A DNA stretch of 64,000 nucleotides from Sphaerulina vaccinii (GCA_022570795.1 JAKUDP010000013.1:868001-932000); one strand, 5' to 3'; shown: positions 37,384 through 49,070, numbered from the stretch's first letter. Numbers and translations: made by a program. The notes: generated by a model not told the origin, from the letters alone.

Positions 37384-40044
37384 TCAGCTGGTCATCTGAC
37401 CTTGACGCAGAGCTGTGACCAAGCCTTGCAACAGTAGAAGCCATGTTTCACTGATGCCCCAGCATCTGAGAGATCCGAGCAGCTTACAAGCTTGTTCAAG
37501 AGCACGCTCTGGTCCGTGGACAGCATACAGGTCACCGACGCCAGTAAGGTGCGCTTGCATCTTGTCTCCATTGCGGATGAAAGCTTGTACAAGCTCGTCG
37601 TCTGTCGGCCGGTCGATCAAGGTGATGTCGCAGGGAGTGTCGTCACCATCATCTGACTCATTCGCTTGCTGTTGACCTGTTTGTACAGTCTCATGGTCCG
37701 GCTGGCGTGACATTGCGTTACTTGTCCGTTGTCGATTCGTGAACGTTCCGAAAGCCCAAAGTGTAAGTGCAGCGAGTCCTATGGCAGGAGCCTCATAGAA
37801 TGCGTCGATCGTGTATCTACGAACGTGCCAGAAAGCTACACCGGCGTGGATGACGCTGAGTCTGGCCTTGTACTGATGATGTACAGCCCAACGTTGTATG
37901 AGTTGTTGTTCTGCCTTAGCTGGTTCTGTATGTGCTGTGCCTTTAGCTGTGTGGCGAGCGAAGCTCACTATGCTCTCGTATGGCGTGAGTAGTACGACTC
38001 TTGCAATGTGCAAATGCAGGACAGTGGGGTGCTCGAGACCACTCGCCATTCCTATGCTGGCGTTTGCTTGCCAGTGGAGGACATCAAGCGCGTCGCAGGC
38101 TGAGTTCTGCCACTTCACGAAGGCAGGAATTGCAGGCAGCCAGATCGGAGTCGTGGGCAGCAGGTCTGCGCTTGTCTGACGCCGTGCTGTTGGTACCCAG
38201 TGCGAGAGAGGGTCTTCGAGATATCTCGAGACTTCCCATATTCTTGCATATATGCCATGTATCGTGATGATGCGAGCGAATTCACCTCGTTCACGTGGCA
38301 GTCGTTTGTCAACGAACAGTTCTTGTAAAGCTGTATTCAAGCTCGGTTGCGGAATGTCGACCATGCTCAGTGCCCGCCACTGCTGTTCAGACTCTGCCAG
38401 CCAGAGCTTGTCCGAACATGGGAGAGGTAGATGTGCCTCGCGCAAAGACAGGTGAGGTAGCAGCTGGAAGTGGTACGCAAAAGTTGCGTCGAGAACCCAA
38501 GCTGCGTATGCAAGCCTCAGATTGCTCTCGCGCCGTGCCCAGCTCAGCCATGTGGTACTGGTCGCTGGTGTCGCAGTGGCTTGCGCCTCAGCTTTGCAAA
38601 TACAATCTGCAAACACTTCTGCAAGTCGTCTCCTCATGTCTAGAGCTGAGTCCAATAGTCGCTTATCGCCACGGAATGCAGACCCTACCAGATGAAGGAC
38701 TTCTGCTGCGCCACCAGTGATAGCTCGCGCTGCTGCATCCGGTATGCTTTCTTTGACATACAAAATGCATCGCCGGACCATCTCATGCATTGAATTAATT
38801 AAAACCGGCGACGTGAGTTCTTCTGGTAAGTATTGGCAGCCGATACTGGCCATAGCCATAATTAGCGTACTCTCATGCGTACAGTCATGGAATGTGCCTC
38901 GATGCAGGAACGGCAGGCTCTGGTCGAAGTACTTAAAGTACAAGCCAAGGAAATGTTCGAGCACTTCTTTAGCAGGAAAGGCGACTGGCTCATAAGGTGG
39001 CCATGGAGTGGGAGGTTCGATACAGTTGCGTCGGTATAGGCCTTGAATCTCATGGTAGACAGAATCGTCGATGCTGCATCTCTCGTCCGTCCTCAGCCCA
39101 TCGGGAAGCTTGAGGGATAGATCGTGAGTGCCGCTTAAGACCATAGATCGTCGAGAGATCGATGTCTTTCGTCGCTTCACACGTGGTAGTCGGGCATGCT
39201 CACCGTCAACGTAGAACTCACCAGTTCTCACAGGACCCTGGCCGTGACTCTCATGACTTGTAGTACTATCAGCTACGGTGTTCGAGTGGGTGGAAAAGAC
39301 ACTTGCTGGCGACTCAGTAGTGAATCCCTGCAAGCGAGTGGACCCTTCAGGAAAGCGCTGATGGCCTGCTGCCAGCTCGCCAAAAGATGGGAAGCCATCG
39401 AAATTGTACTGCCCATAGTCGCTAGGCAATGCCTCTAGCCAGTTCGTGCTTGACAGAATGTTCTGATCCCACGTGAACTCGAAATTGTTCAGTGTAGCTG
39501 GATGCCCGATCATACTGGGCATGTCATTTGGTGTATATTGAGGCATCGATGCAGGCTCTCCTTGGGTTTGATAGTGTGGCTGTAGTTGCTGTGCTGCTGG
39601 ATAGTAGGTGGGAGCATTTCCTTGATTTGCAATAGGTGTAGGAGCCTCAGCTCTTACGGGATAAGAACATTGCACGCCTCGCTCCTGGCATCTTGTGCAA
39701 TGAGCGTCTCCAGAGCATCGCGCCTTTGCTGCCGCACAAGTGGTACATGCTCTTCCACCACGTTGCAGCAGCGAGGGGTTGGCGTTGTGTGTGCCCTCGT
39801 GACGTTGCAAGGCATCTCTGCGAACACGATCAGTACGCAAATCTTCTGTGCGTCTGAGCTGTTGGCGTAGACTCCTTGCGAATCGTGAGTCTCACCTTCT
39901 GATGAAATCCTTGGGACAAAAGCGACATTTGAAAGGCTTGTCGCCTTGTGCATGGATCAGCTCGTGCCTTCTAAGGTGTTCAGCGCGACCAAAGCCTTTG
40001 CCACAGAAGTCGCAGCGATAATCCTTCGACTCCGGCACGCTCAT
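37384..40044 (-). CDS. C2H2-Zn(2)Cys(6) transcription factor
   Basis: A nuclear regulator of about 860 residues with two kinds of DNA-binding domain. Exon 1 (40044-39896) starts ATG and encodes one C2H2 finger (YRCDFCGKGFGRAEHLRRHELIH) and most of a second. A 78 bp intron (39895-39818) is removed and exon 2 completes the second finger (DALQRHEGTH). Directly after it comes a Zn2Cys6 cluster (ACTTCAAAKARCSGDAHCTRC, then C). The middle (from EHFLGLYFKYFDQSLPFLHRGTF) is the fungal-specific factor domain. It is transcribed divergently from the GH127 gene across about 705 bp and converges with the esterase, so it is a likely local regulator of carbohydrate use; that role is inferred from position. 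Confidence 0.87.
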
Positions 40045-40749
40045 TATGGCATCTCCATTGCTGTCCGGACGTGGTGCGTACCCGTTGATGCAGTTCCGGG
40101 GGAGGAAGGAAGAGAGACGTGCACTCGCCCACCCTCAGATCCGAGCTCTGGGAGCAAGAAGTGCCAAAAGTGGCATAGACCATCGTGAGGTGAGGGGGTG
40201 AGGGGGTTCTCGGTTTTCGACACGGCAGGCGTCTACCACGCTTTAGTTGCCGGCTTCAGCTCGTCAGTCAATCATGGGGATGATAGCAATATGCCTGTGG
40301 TTATCCTTGTGAGATGGAGAGAATGTAGATTTGAGTGCTCGAGAGTTCAGACATGTTGATGAGTCGAAGAAGAAGGAGTGCCCAACTGCCGAGGAAACAA
40401 GCTTTTTCTGGCTCTTGGCACCTGCATCATCACAAAAACCAGGAATACACTCATCCTAGTCATCTGGCCATGGTTGTGGCTAATGTCGCTATAGGCGACT
40501 TGGTATGATGCTAACAGAGGATCGCCGGTGGCATGTGTTCATGCGTTCGAACAGCCGACACGACTCGCAGCCTGCAGGTGCGCCACCACCGGAGGAAACA
40601 ATATACGCTCCTGAGATGGAGCTTCAGCATGCCATGATCTGCAAGGCGATAGCAGAGTGAGGACCTGAGTGTGAGCTGGAGACCTTCTGATCTGCAGCAC
40701 AAGGGCATTTCACACTTTTCGCTGCACCGCTCTGTGAGAAAGAGCAGAC
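40045..40749. promoter_or_regulatory. Divergent intergenic region between regulator and GH127 gene
   Basis: About 705 bp shared by two outward-facing start codons, expected to hold both promoters. Two AGGGG stress-response-type elements lie 8 bp apart at 40193-40205 within a G-rich run. No clear TATA box can be assigned. Control of both genes from here is inferred from arrangement only. Confidence 0.4.
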
Positions 40750-42797
40750 ATGGCCTACCCACAGACATCGTTCGCCAGCACTACTATCGACGATGATTGC
40801 CTAGTCGGGCGACGCAGGAGAGCAGTGTCTAAGAACACTCTGCTATACCAGCTCAAGGTTCTCAAGGAAACAGGCCGATACGATGCGTTCAAGCTCAAGT
40901 GGCATCCAATTTACGACGAACCTCCACTGGTATGTTCCCTACAGACTCAACAGCGCACTCAGACTAGCTGATCACTCAGGTCTGGCCTGTGCCCAAACAT
41001 TTGTTCTGGGATTCTGACGTGGCAAAATGGATCGAAGGAGCATGCTACTTTCTGAAGCAAGAGAATTTCCCTGAAGTGGAAGAGGCCATACACGAGCTCG
41101 TGGACATGATTCGTTCGGCCCAGCAACCGGACGGCTATCTCAATATCCACTACACTGTCGTAGAGCCTGGGAAACGCTTCACTAACCTACGAGACATGCA
41201 CGAACTCTACAACTGCGGCCATCTGATCGAAGCTGCACTGGCACATCAGTACCTCTACCAGAACAATGACTTGATGGAGCCAATGTTGAAGTATGTAGAT
41301 CTGCTTTTCCATACCTTTGGCCCAGGACCTGAGCAGCTGCATGGCTACCCGGGTCATCCTGAAATTGAGCTATCTCTACTTCGCCTGCACGCGCGCACAG
41401 GTGTCGACGACCACTTGGCACTTGCGCGGTACTTCATCACAGAGCGAGGCTCAAAGGATGGCGAAGGTCTTACCTACTTCGATCTGGAAGCTTTGAAACG
41501 TGGTGATGATCCAACAAAGAGGCCCGCTTACTGGCCAGAGCAACGTTGCTTGTGGTACTATCAGGCGCATGCTCCGATCGCGGAACAGCCTAGCATTGAA
41601 GGCCACTCCGTGCGAGCTATGTACCTTCTGACTGCTGCGGCTGACCTAGTACGGGTGGATAAGCAATTCGTAGGCACAAAGCTCGAACAAGCTATATACC
41701 GTCTCTGGACCAACATGACGGACCGCAAGATGTACCTTACGGGTGGCATAGGAGCTGTGGGTCAGATCGAAGGCTTTGGTCAGGACTACTATCTACCACA
41801 AGGCACGGACGAGGGCGGGTGCTATGCCGAAACGTGTGCATCCATCGGTGTGATGATGCTCGCCCAGCGCTTGCTACAGATAAACCTCGACGGAAGCTTC
41901 GCCGATACTATGGAGCTGAGTTTCTACAACACAGTCTTGACCTCGATGTCACATGATGGGAAGGGCTTCACGTACGACAGTCAGCTTGCATCTAGTGATG
42001 CGAATCTTTCAAGGCGCTCCGACTGGTTCACTGTTGCTTGCTGTCCACCAAATGTGTCGAGACTGCTGGGACAGATCGGCGGCTATACTTGGTCACACCA
42101 AGCCGATGAAACCACAACGTCAGCAACAGTGATCGTACACTTATATGTACCTGGCACTCTCTGCTTCTCAATTGGCGATCAAGTGGTTCGATTCACTCAG
42201 AAGACTGACTATCCTTGGAAAGGCGACATTGACTTCGAAGTTGACAGTGCCTCTGTGGCAACGGAGCTGAAGCTAAGGATCCCAGGCTGGGCCTCTGAGT
42301 CGACGATTGAACCACCTTGTGCCGAAGCAGGTCTGGTGGAGAAGGGCTACCTCACTCTGCCTGCCAAATGGGTGTCTGCAAACAAGACCTTTCGGTTGTC
42401 AATACCGCTGAAAGCCAGATGGCTTGCTCAGCACCCATTGACGAACCAGCACACATTGTCCCGAGCGCGAGGTCCGATCATATACTGCGTGGAAGATGTG
42501 GATAATCCTTGGGTAGAAGATCACTTCAAGAGCGTATATCTTGACTACGAGGGCACCTGGAACGAGCAAGAAGTCGTCGACTCGACAACGGGCGACAGAT
42601 TCGTGGCATTGACACTGAACGGAGGTGCGAGACAACTCGATATGACGAAGATCAGATCTGGGCCAATGGTGGATGCGAAAGAACTGCAAAGCATTCTAGA
42701 GGCATCAGAGCCGATCTCGAAACTCACGTTTGTGCCTTACTACTTCAGAGCCAACAGAGGTGGCAAGGGTCACATGCGGGTTGGTCTGAAGCGTTGA
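40750..42797 (+). CDS. Glycoside hydrolase family 127 (beta-L-arabinofuranosidase type)
   Basis: A retaining exo-glycosidase family (formerly DUF1680) that releases beta-L-arabinofuranose from plant glycans and arabinofuranosyl-hydroxyproline. Two exons (40750-40929 and 40980-42797, 50 bp intron) give 665 residues. The unusual zinc-thiolate centre of the Bifidobacterium longum enzyme HypBA1 is intact here: Glu344 and Cys346 in CYAETC, and the pair Cys414-Cys415 in VACCPPN. The expected acid/base is Glu324 in QIEGFG. An N-terminal alpha/alpha barrel and C-terminal beta sandwich fill the expected length. No signal peptide is visible, so it is probably intracellular and acts on imported oligosaccharides. 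That fits the sugar transporter gene directly downstream on the same strand (458 bp apart). Confidence 0.9.
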
Positions 42798-43255
42798 ATA
42801 GTCTTTTCTAAGCGATATCTTAATAGAATCGGCGTCTCACTGCACCTGGAAAACAGACATGCGATGAGAGGACACTGACCGCGAGATGACGTCTTGGAGA
42901 ACAAATTGCTGTACCCGGCATGCTATGCCACGAGCCTACTCGTGTCGTGGAAGCCACATGGGCCAGAGCTAGAGCAGTCACCAACAGCACGCCTAATTGG
43001 TCGGTTCATAAGCGAGACCACCGGAGGTCCCGTCACACGAACATGGGCTAAAGTACTAGAGTACCTTGCGGTTTGACCACACTTTACCCCAGATCTTCTC
43101 CGCACTGGCGATATACATGTTGACATAAGAATAGTCTAGGCATATATGGGCCATGTCGTTTCTTGAGAAGCGGCCAGCACGCCTCGTATGGACATACTAG
43201 CACAAACCATTAATACCATCACTCAGACCACGATCAGGAGGGATCACCAGACAGC
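42798..43255. other. Intergenic, upstream of MFS transporter gene
   Basis: No gene is supported; small open frames have no family features. It is expected to hold the GH127 3' UTR and the transporter promoter. Confidence 0.4.
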
Positions 43256-45126
43256 ATGGGCTTCATGGAGACTTTCCTTCCAAAGGAGGACCGCTATGCG
43301 GCACTTCTTCTGTATGGCATGGTCTTCTGCACTTGTTTCAACGGTGAGTCTAGGTAACGTGTGCGTCTCTGTTTGTGCTGACATCGTTGCAGGCTACGAC
43401 GCCGGTATCATGACAGTCATCTTAGCAGACACTCAATTCACGGAGTACTACAACATCGACTCGAATCGTCAAGGCGTTGTGGCTACTATTCCTTGGGCTA
43501 GTACCGGGATCGCTCAGCTCTTCGCGGGAGGCATGCTCGCGAATTGGCTTGGACGCATCTGGACTCTCCGCCTGTCCATTCTGTTCATGTGCCTTGGGGT
43601 GTACGCACAACTTTCACCTCATCACAGGAAGCTAGCTTGAGGAATGCTAACATCGGCATAGAGTCGTACAGGTCGTCCCCAACACCTACGCAGTCTTGAT
43701 CCTGGGCCGTCTCATGACCGGACTGGGCTTCGGCGCTACCTACATCGCCACAAATCTGTACGTTGCAGAATGTGCGCCTCGCATGCTACGAGGCAGCATT
43801 GTCGGGACTGTGGCACAGATGGGCTACCAATTGGGAACGCTGATTGCGTTCTGGGCTGGCTACGGCATGTCCTTTCATACATCGCCGTACAACATCGCCT
43901 GGAGAGTATCGAACGTCATCCAGATTCCGATAGGACTTATCTTCGTCGGACTGACGTGGTTCTATCCTGAAGTAAGCAGTATTTCCATGTCATCAATAGC
44001 CCGCCGACTTATTGAACTTCGCAGAGCCCGAGATACTTGCTAGAAAAGCATCCCGAAGAGCCTGAGCGCGCCCTCAAAGTCCTGGCAAAGCTGCGATCCG
44101 GCACTCCCACCGATGAGCGTATCAGAGAAGAGTTCCACGAGATGGTGGCATCTCACGAGTATCGCAAACGTTTCGACACAGGATACACTGGTCTTTTCAA
44201 AAGTGCCGCGATGAGAAAACGCTTGTGCTATGGATTCTATGCAATGGCTCTGCAACAATTCGGAGGCATCGCAGCTCTCACCATGTACGCCACTCTGATC
44301 TACAAGTCGCTCGGCTGGGACAAAGGTAGCCAAGCACTGGCAATCAACGGCATCCAAGCTGTGCTACAACTCTTCATCGTTCTGGTCAACACTTTCAGCG
44401 TCGACAAGTTCGGTCGAAAGCAACTCCTCATCGCTGGCTTCACGATACAGTCCTTGGCGTTGCTCATCCTTTCGAGCTTGACTACTGCTTTCCCCCACAA
44501 CAATAACAAAGCTGCAGCAGTCGTCGAGATCGCAATGTTCTTCATTGTGGGTCTTACGTATTGCTGGAGTAATGGTCCCATCACGCCTGCGATTGCATCA
44601 GAGATCTTCCCGCAACATGTGAGTAAACGCAGTAGATAGAAGGCATGCGCTCGCTTCGGTGTTTTACTAAGCTCACATCCACTGGAGTGCTAAGCTCAAA
44701 GACAGACACTTAATGAGACAGCCTGCGTTTTCAGAGGTACTTGCTAACCCTTCTGCCTACGACTCTTAGGTGCGAGACAAAGCTTTTGGACTTTCAGCGC
44801 TTGGACAGACTGTCTGTTTGATCGCTCTGACACAGCCATGGCCTACTTTCAACAGTGAAGTTGGCCCGAAGAGCTATTGGCTGCTATTTGCACTCAATGT
44901 GGTTGCTTTGGTGTCCGTCATCGTCATACTTCCAGAGACGAAAGGCATATCGCTCGAAAGAATGGATGCGATATTCGGGCAGGTGGATGCAGTGCAAGCT
45001 GGTGAGGCAGAAGAATCGAAGGCAGTTCAGAATATGGAGAATCAGACTGCTGTAAGGGCCGCGTCTGGTGATGTAGAGAAGGAAAGTGTGGTTGCGCATG
45101 TCGAGGTTAGCCGAAAGGACTCCTGA
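43256..45126 (+). CDS. MFS sugar-porter (hexose/oligosaccharide transporter)
   Basis: A plasma-membrane proton-coupled sugar transporter with 12 expected membrane helices and 518 residues. Five exons: 43256-43343, 43393-43600, 43662-43971, 44025-44618 and 44770-45126. The joins restore the sugar-porter hallmarks: GYDAGIMT after helix 1, VVPNTYAVLILGRLMTGLGFG, YVAECAPRMLRGS, ESPRYLL, and PETKGISLERMD at the C-terminus. In the second intron the donor must be the GTAC at 43601 to keep the LGVVVQVVPN frame. The fourth intron is long for this region (151 bp). The start ATG lies in the frame of a typical short leader (METFLPKEDRY). It is adjacent to the GH127 gene on the same strand, so it likely imports the arabinose-containing substrate or its products. 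Confidence 0.88.
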
Positions 45127-45392
45127 GAGCAGGTTCAATTGAGTAGCAAAAGTGTAGTGTGATCAAGCTGCAAACACAGTCGAGAGCTCTGTTCCATCAT
45201 TTGTTCTCCCGCAGTCGATGTGCTAATGATCCTCCGATGCTCCTATGTGACCGCAGCTTACAATGCGGGACGTCCGCAGTGTCCTCGACCCTGATCTCTG
45301 ACATTCCTGGTCGACCATCTCTTCGCCTTGTTCTTTGTCTCAGCACCATAGCCGCTGCATTTCCGCGAGAGAGCGGCGCATGCACCATTCAG

Positions 45393-46553
45393 CTAGATTC
45401 TGCTCACGATGTGCTGCAGTTTCCAGTCATAGCACTCGATCAGGCCCTCAGCCGTGTACCTCGTTGGCCAATCGAGCTCGCCTTCCTCCAGCGGTCGTTC
45501 CCATCTCGTTTGATCGATGACCGCTTTGAATCTACACGCCGCAAACATGCTGACAGTGATTACAGTGTCCGGGTATGCACCCGTGAGCGCTCGCACTCTC
45601 TCATCTTGAAAGTGGACTCCTGCATGAATCGCTCTGTTGATCGCAACGCAACGATTGCGGAATTTATGTAGCCAAAACCGCTTGTCCACGGGACACATCT
45701 CGATATGCTCAGTCTTCCATGTGACGCCAGAATGAGAATATTCGATCATGAGAGACTAAGGTATTCCCAGACTTAGCTCGCTCGAAATTTTTTCGTTTCG
45801 AAGGTTGCTGGCCCAGAACTCGCAGATGCTGAAAGAAATTGCTGCAAACGCTGGCCCATGTGAAGTGACACCAAAGAGTTCAAGGTCAGGATCTCCCCAA
45901 TCCAAGGGACCGGCGTACATCGTTAAGTACACGTGTACGCACTCGTGAAGCAGAGTGTCGAGTATGTTCGTCCGGTGTTGCTCAGGGCTGGAGTCTTTGC
46001 TGGAGTAGTGATTAGAGTCCATGGTAATGCGAGCCCAGAATCGGTCGCCATCTGGTAGAGCTTCCGCGTATCCTACGGCACTGTTCTCCCGCATGGTGTT
46101 ATATGGTTGCCAGCGGAGATCCACGTGTTTGAGGCTTCCGCTGAAGAACAATTCATTGATGATAATGATACAATCCTTCATGTCCGCTGTGCTCGGCACC
46201 TGGCTATTGTTGTTTGCGCATTTGGCTGGCCACCCTTCATACCATTCCATCATCTGGTGACGTTTGAGATAACGTCGCGGGCTCCAGGTGTCTGGAGGCA
46301 TATATAGATATTGATGGCAAATCCGTACGAGCGTCGAAGGACGATGCTTCCGACGACCATATGCATGTGTCTTTGGATATCTCATTCGAGCGAGCTGACG
46401 CAGGTCTTGCACTTCTCCAACGGCATGGGCACCGGCCATTATCGATTCGTGCGGAGATTCGGTGGCGCGGTCAATGTCCATGGGCTCGAGCATATACATG
46501 TCCATCACGGTCCTTTCGATGGAAGCCCGTCGATGGCGCTGTTGATGCCGCAA
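45393..46553 (-). pseudogene. SprT-like zinc metallopeptidase family protein, copy 1, with in-frame TAG
   Basis: One minus-strand frame of 387 codons broken only by a TAG at 45756-45758 (codon 266). Before the stop: a W..W..KC motif (residues 104-112), a PSTADM...FFSGSL..V..RW block (120-148) and the zinc-binding HECVH (203-207). The third ligand is probably His232 in SHGPAF, giving the SprT-like pattern HExxH...H. After the stop the same frame continues with a tail homologous to copy 2 (AVIDQTRWERPLEEGELDWP against AVADFAKWNAPVREAELEWP). That homology beyond the stop argues for a recent nonsense mutation, perhaps CAG to TAG, or for readthrough; the catalytic half is intact. No signal peptide. 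The function of this fungal family is unknown to me. Confidence 0.65.
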
Positions 46554-46999
46554 AGACTTAACGCAGGTTCAGGTTCGCGTCTAGCGTGTGCAAGACGATC
46601 TTGTTCGGGGTGACCAGAATATCTCGAGCACGTTCAACTTGGGTTGAAGTTCGTCTAGAGATTGTGTTGCAGGCAAAGTCATCAAAGCCGAATTTAAATT
46701 TTTATGCCAAGCATTTTATAAGTTCACCAGAGGTGAGGAACCATGGTACGCTGCGTCGCCATGCCACTCGTTGTGAGCACCATAGGCCAGTTGTCAAGTG
46801 TAGCAGTTAACCTTGCGGTGCATGCGTGGCATTCGCGCCATTCATATATTAAAAAAAGATTCTGGCCAAGCAATTCCATAGGTCTGCGTGCGCGAGGCAA
46901 TTCAACGCCACTCTTGACTGCGGACGAAGTTTGCTCGTCGAGCTCAGACGTCTTTCGGAGGTGATTCCACGCAGCCAGTGGAAACTTATCAGCAAGAGT
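46554..46999. other. Intergenic between SprT-like copies 1 and 2
   Basis: No gene is supported. An AT-rich ATATATTAAAAAAAG run near 46844 lies upstream of copy 1 and could belong to its promoter. Confidence 0.35.
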
Positions 47000-48214
47000 C
47001 TACGCAGCCCGTTTGAAACCAGCAGGCCACTCCAGCTCCGCCTCCCTCACAGGCGCATTCCATTTCGCGAAATCTGCCACAGCCGCTGCTCTGCACTTCT
47101 TGAACTTTCTCAGCAGCTTATCGCTCGTCTGAAGCTTCCGTACACCGGCAACCATAAGCGGTCCCGCAACCCTCGTAGTGTACTTCCTAGATGGATATCG
47201 CTTGAACTTGGAGTTATGCTTCAATTTTGGCGCGAACTTCTGCATAGCCTTCTGCAGAGTTCTCCAGGTGATATGTCGGTTGACATCGAGAGCCCGAGCA
47301 CGGAACCGAGTCAAGGATCCTGAGAAGTCCGTGGAGCAGAGTTGGATTTCTCTGGGTGTCAAGACATGGGAGCTGGTGGCGAACTCTTTTCTCAGGACTT
47401 TGAGAACGTCTTGGAGGTTGCCCACTGGCGTGACCGTTGAGTGTGCGCGCCAGAAGTCCATGACATGAGTCGATATTTGGACCCACGACGCTCCGTGGCC
47501 TGTAAGGCCCAAGTCGATGTTGCTCTGTCGGTTACAAGGACAAGTGAGTGATTGACATGCGTATAGACCAAGAAAGGCATGAACGCACTCATGGATTAAT
47601 GTGTCAACTACGCGAAGTCGGTGAGGCTTGTATTCCCAGAAGGCATTAGGTGCAGGATCGAGCCATACAGTCACCCTGCCCGTCACGTCGTCCTCGTCAA
47701 GGGGATTCGTCTGACCGAGGCGAGTATTCGTCGCGCGTGTTCCGTCCGGATTGGAGCAGAGATTCTGAACCCAGGCAAAATCCACGTCTAGCAGTCCTCC
47801 AAAGAAGAGGCGGCTTATGGAATCAATCAGTGTCTTCATATCGTTCACGGTTGGTACGTCGAAGTCGCACGGGAAGGAAACGACAGGATGCGCAATGCTA
47901 TAGCTGACTGTGCATTTCGCATCCCAGTTGTTCTGCCACTGATCGAAGTCGATCAAGGCTTGCTTTCGATCTGCAGTCCATGATGCGTATGGCACCTTTA
48001 GATAGTCTATGCAGATTCTCGCCAGGTCTGCTGCTGAGTGGGCTCTGATTCGAACAGGGACCGTTGCCCCGGGATCAACATGTCTATCCAGGCCAGTAAG
48101 GGACAACATCGTTGCACTGAGTGTATAAATCAAATTGAGGGAGTTGGTGTCTTGCGCGGCCACTAAATGAGCATCAACATCGAGTCTCGATGTCTTTGTC
48201 CACTCTGTTCGCAT
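47000..48214 (-). CDS. SprT-like zinc metallopeptidase family protein, copy 2
   Basis: An uninterrupted frame of 404 residues and the best-preserved member of the local family. HECVH at 208-212 and His240 in TGHGASW form the HExxH...H zinc site, with the family Glu as catalytic base. Upstream is the shared block W..NWDAKC ... VPTVNDM...LFFGGLL.V.F.W (93-148). A CxLTCPC cluster between the two zinc motifs (220-227) resembles the Cys-rich insert of copy 3 and is missing in copy 1. The basic C-terminal region (residues 290-404, Lys/Arg-rich) could bind nucleic acid. SprT-like proteases such as Wss1 and SPRTN cleave DNA-crosslinked proteins, but this family is distant and its target is not known. 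No signal peptide. Confidence 0.75.
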   Translation of the reverse strand: MRTEWTKTSRLDVDAHLVAAQDTNSLNLIYTLSATMLSLTGLDRHVDPGATVPVRIRAHSAADLARICIDYLKVPYASWTADRKQALIDFDQWQNNWDAKCTVSYSIAHPVVSFPCDFDVPTVNDMKTLIDSISRLFFGGLLDVDFAWVQNLCSNPDGTRATNTRLGQTNPLDEDDVTGRVTVWLDPAPNAFWEYKPHRLRVVDTLIHECVHAFLGLYACQSLTCPCNRQSNIDLGLTGHGASWVQISTHVMDFWRAHSTVTPVGNLQDVLKVLRKEFATSSHVLTPREIQLCSTDFSGSLTRFRARALDVNRHITWRTLQKAMQKFAPKLKHNSKFKRYPSRKYTTRVAGPLMVAGVRKLQTSDKLLRKFKKCRAAAVADFAKWNAPVREAELEWPAGFKRAA

Positions 48215-48381
48215 CCGGCGACATGAAAAGCCTCGACCACAGTATAACGCCGCGTTGGACCTTCAATCGAACAAAGGCAGATACCAGTTCGCAAACCATT
48301 CAGGACTTCACCATATCAATAGGAGGGCATTTCCTTGCCAAGAGTCTGAAGGTTTTAGCTCCATCGAGACTTCCGCTACCA

Positions 48382-49070
48382 TGGCTGCCCATGCTTACAC
48401 GCGAGAGCTACCAACGTAGCATCGACCTTAAAAGCAGTTAAGAAGTTGTAGCAACCAGAGCTCGGATGAACTTCGACCGCATCCAGAAGTCCAAGTAGCA
48501 GACCAAGACGCGCGCCATTTTGAGCGCATCGGCGCGAAATCAATCGTGCATCGTATGCCAACCTGTCAAGTTGAGCGCAACTCGCAGCATGCAGCTGCCC
48601 ATGCTTCCACGCGCGAGCTACCTGCTTTTGTTCGACTGGAGAGCAATCCAGGAGCATAGACAACCAGAGCTGATATGAACTTTGTCCCCTCCACAGCAAG
48701 CACTGCCAAATTTCGATCGACCCAAGAGCAGGCAAGGAGACGCGACAACCAGAGCTCTATCGAGCTCCGTCCGCATCCAGAACTCCAAGTAGCAGAATGA
48801 GTCGCAGACCAAGTCGCGAGCCATTTCGAGCGCACAATCAATCGCGTGTCGTATGCACACCTGTCGAGTTGAGCGAAAGTCACAGCATCCGGCTAACCAT
48901 GCTCCCATGCGAGAGCTACCAGCTTTGGATCGACTTCAGAGCAGTCCAGCAACGAAGACAATCAGAGCTCGCATGGACTTCGTCCACCTCCAAGCATCAG
49001 ATCAGGTCGCGCGCCATCGAAGGCGCAGACTCAATAGCGTGTCGTATCGTATGCGCATCAGTCGGAAAGA
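48382..49070. repeat. Imperfect tandem repeats in the intergenic space
   Basis: Three diverged units start with CCATGCT(T/C)(A/C)CA-like sequence followed by GCGAGAGCTACC at about 48388, 48600 and 48898, of roughly 213, 297 and 178 bp. Shared phrases inside them are ACCAGAGCTC.GATGAACTTCG, AGTCCAAGTAGCAGA, GCGCGCCATT/TCGAGCGCA and TCGTATGC.CACCTGTC.AGTTGAGCG. The middle unit has an extra internal copy of the ACCAGAGCT part. Short open frames on the minus strand (up to 119 codons) follow from the repeat and do not look like genes. The rest of 48215-49344 shows nothing further. Confidence 0.65.

Noticed and set aside
45159..45671. 170-codon plus-strand frame
   Set aside because: It is the opposite-strand shadow of the C-terminal part of SprT-like copy 1.
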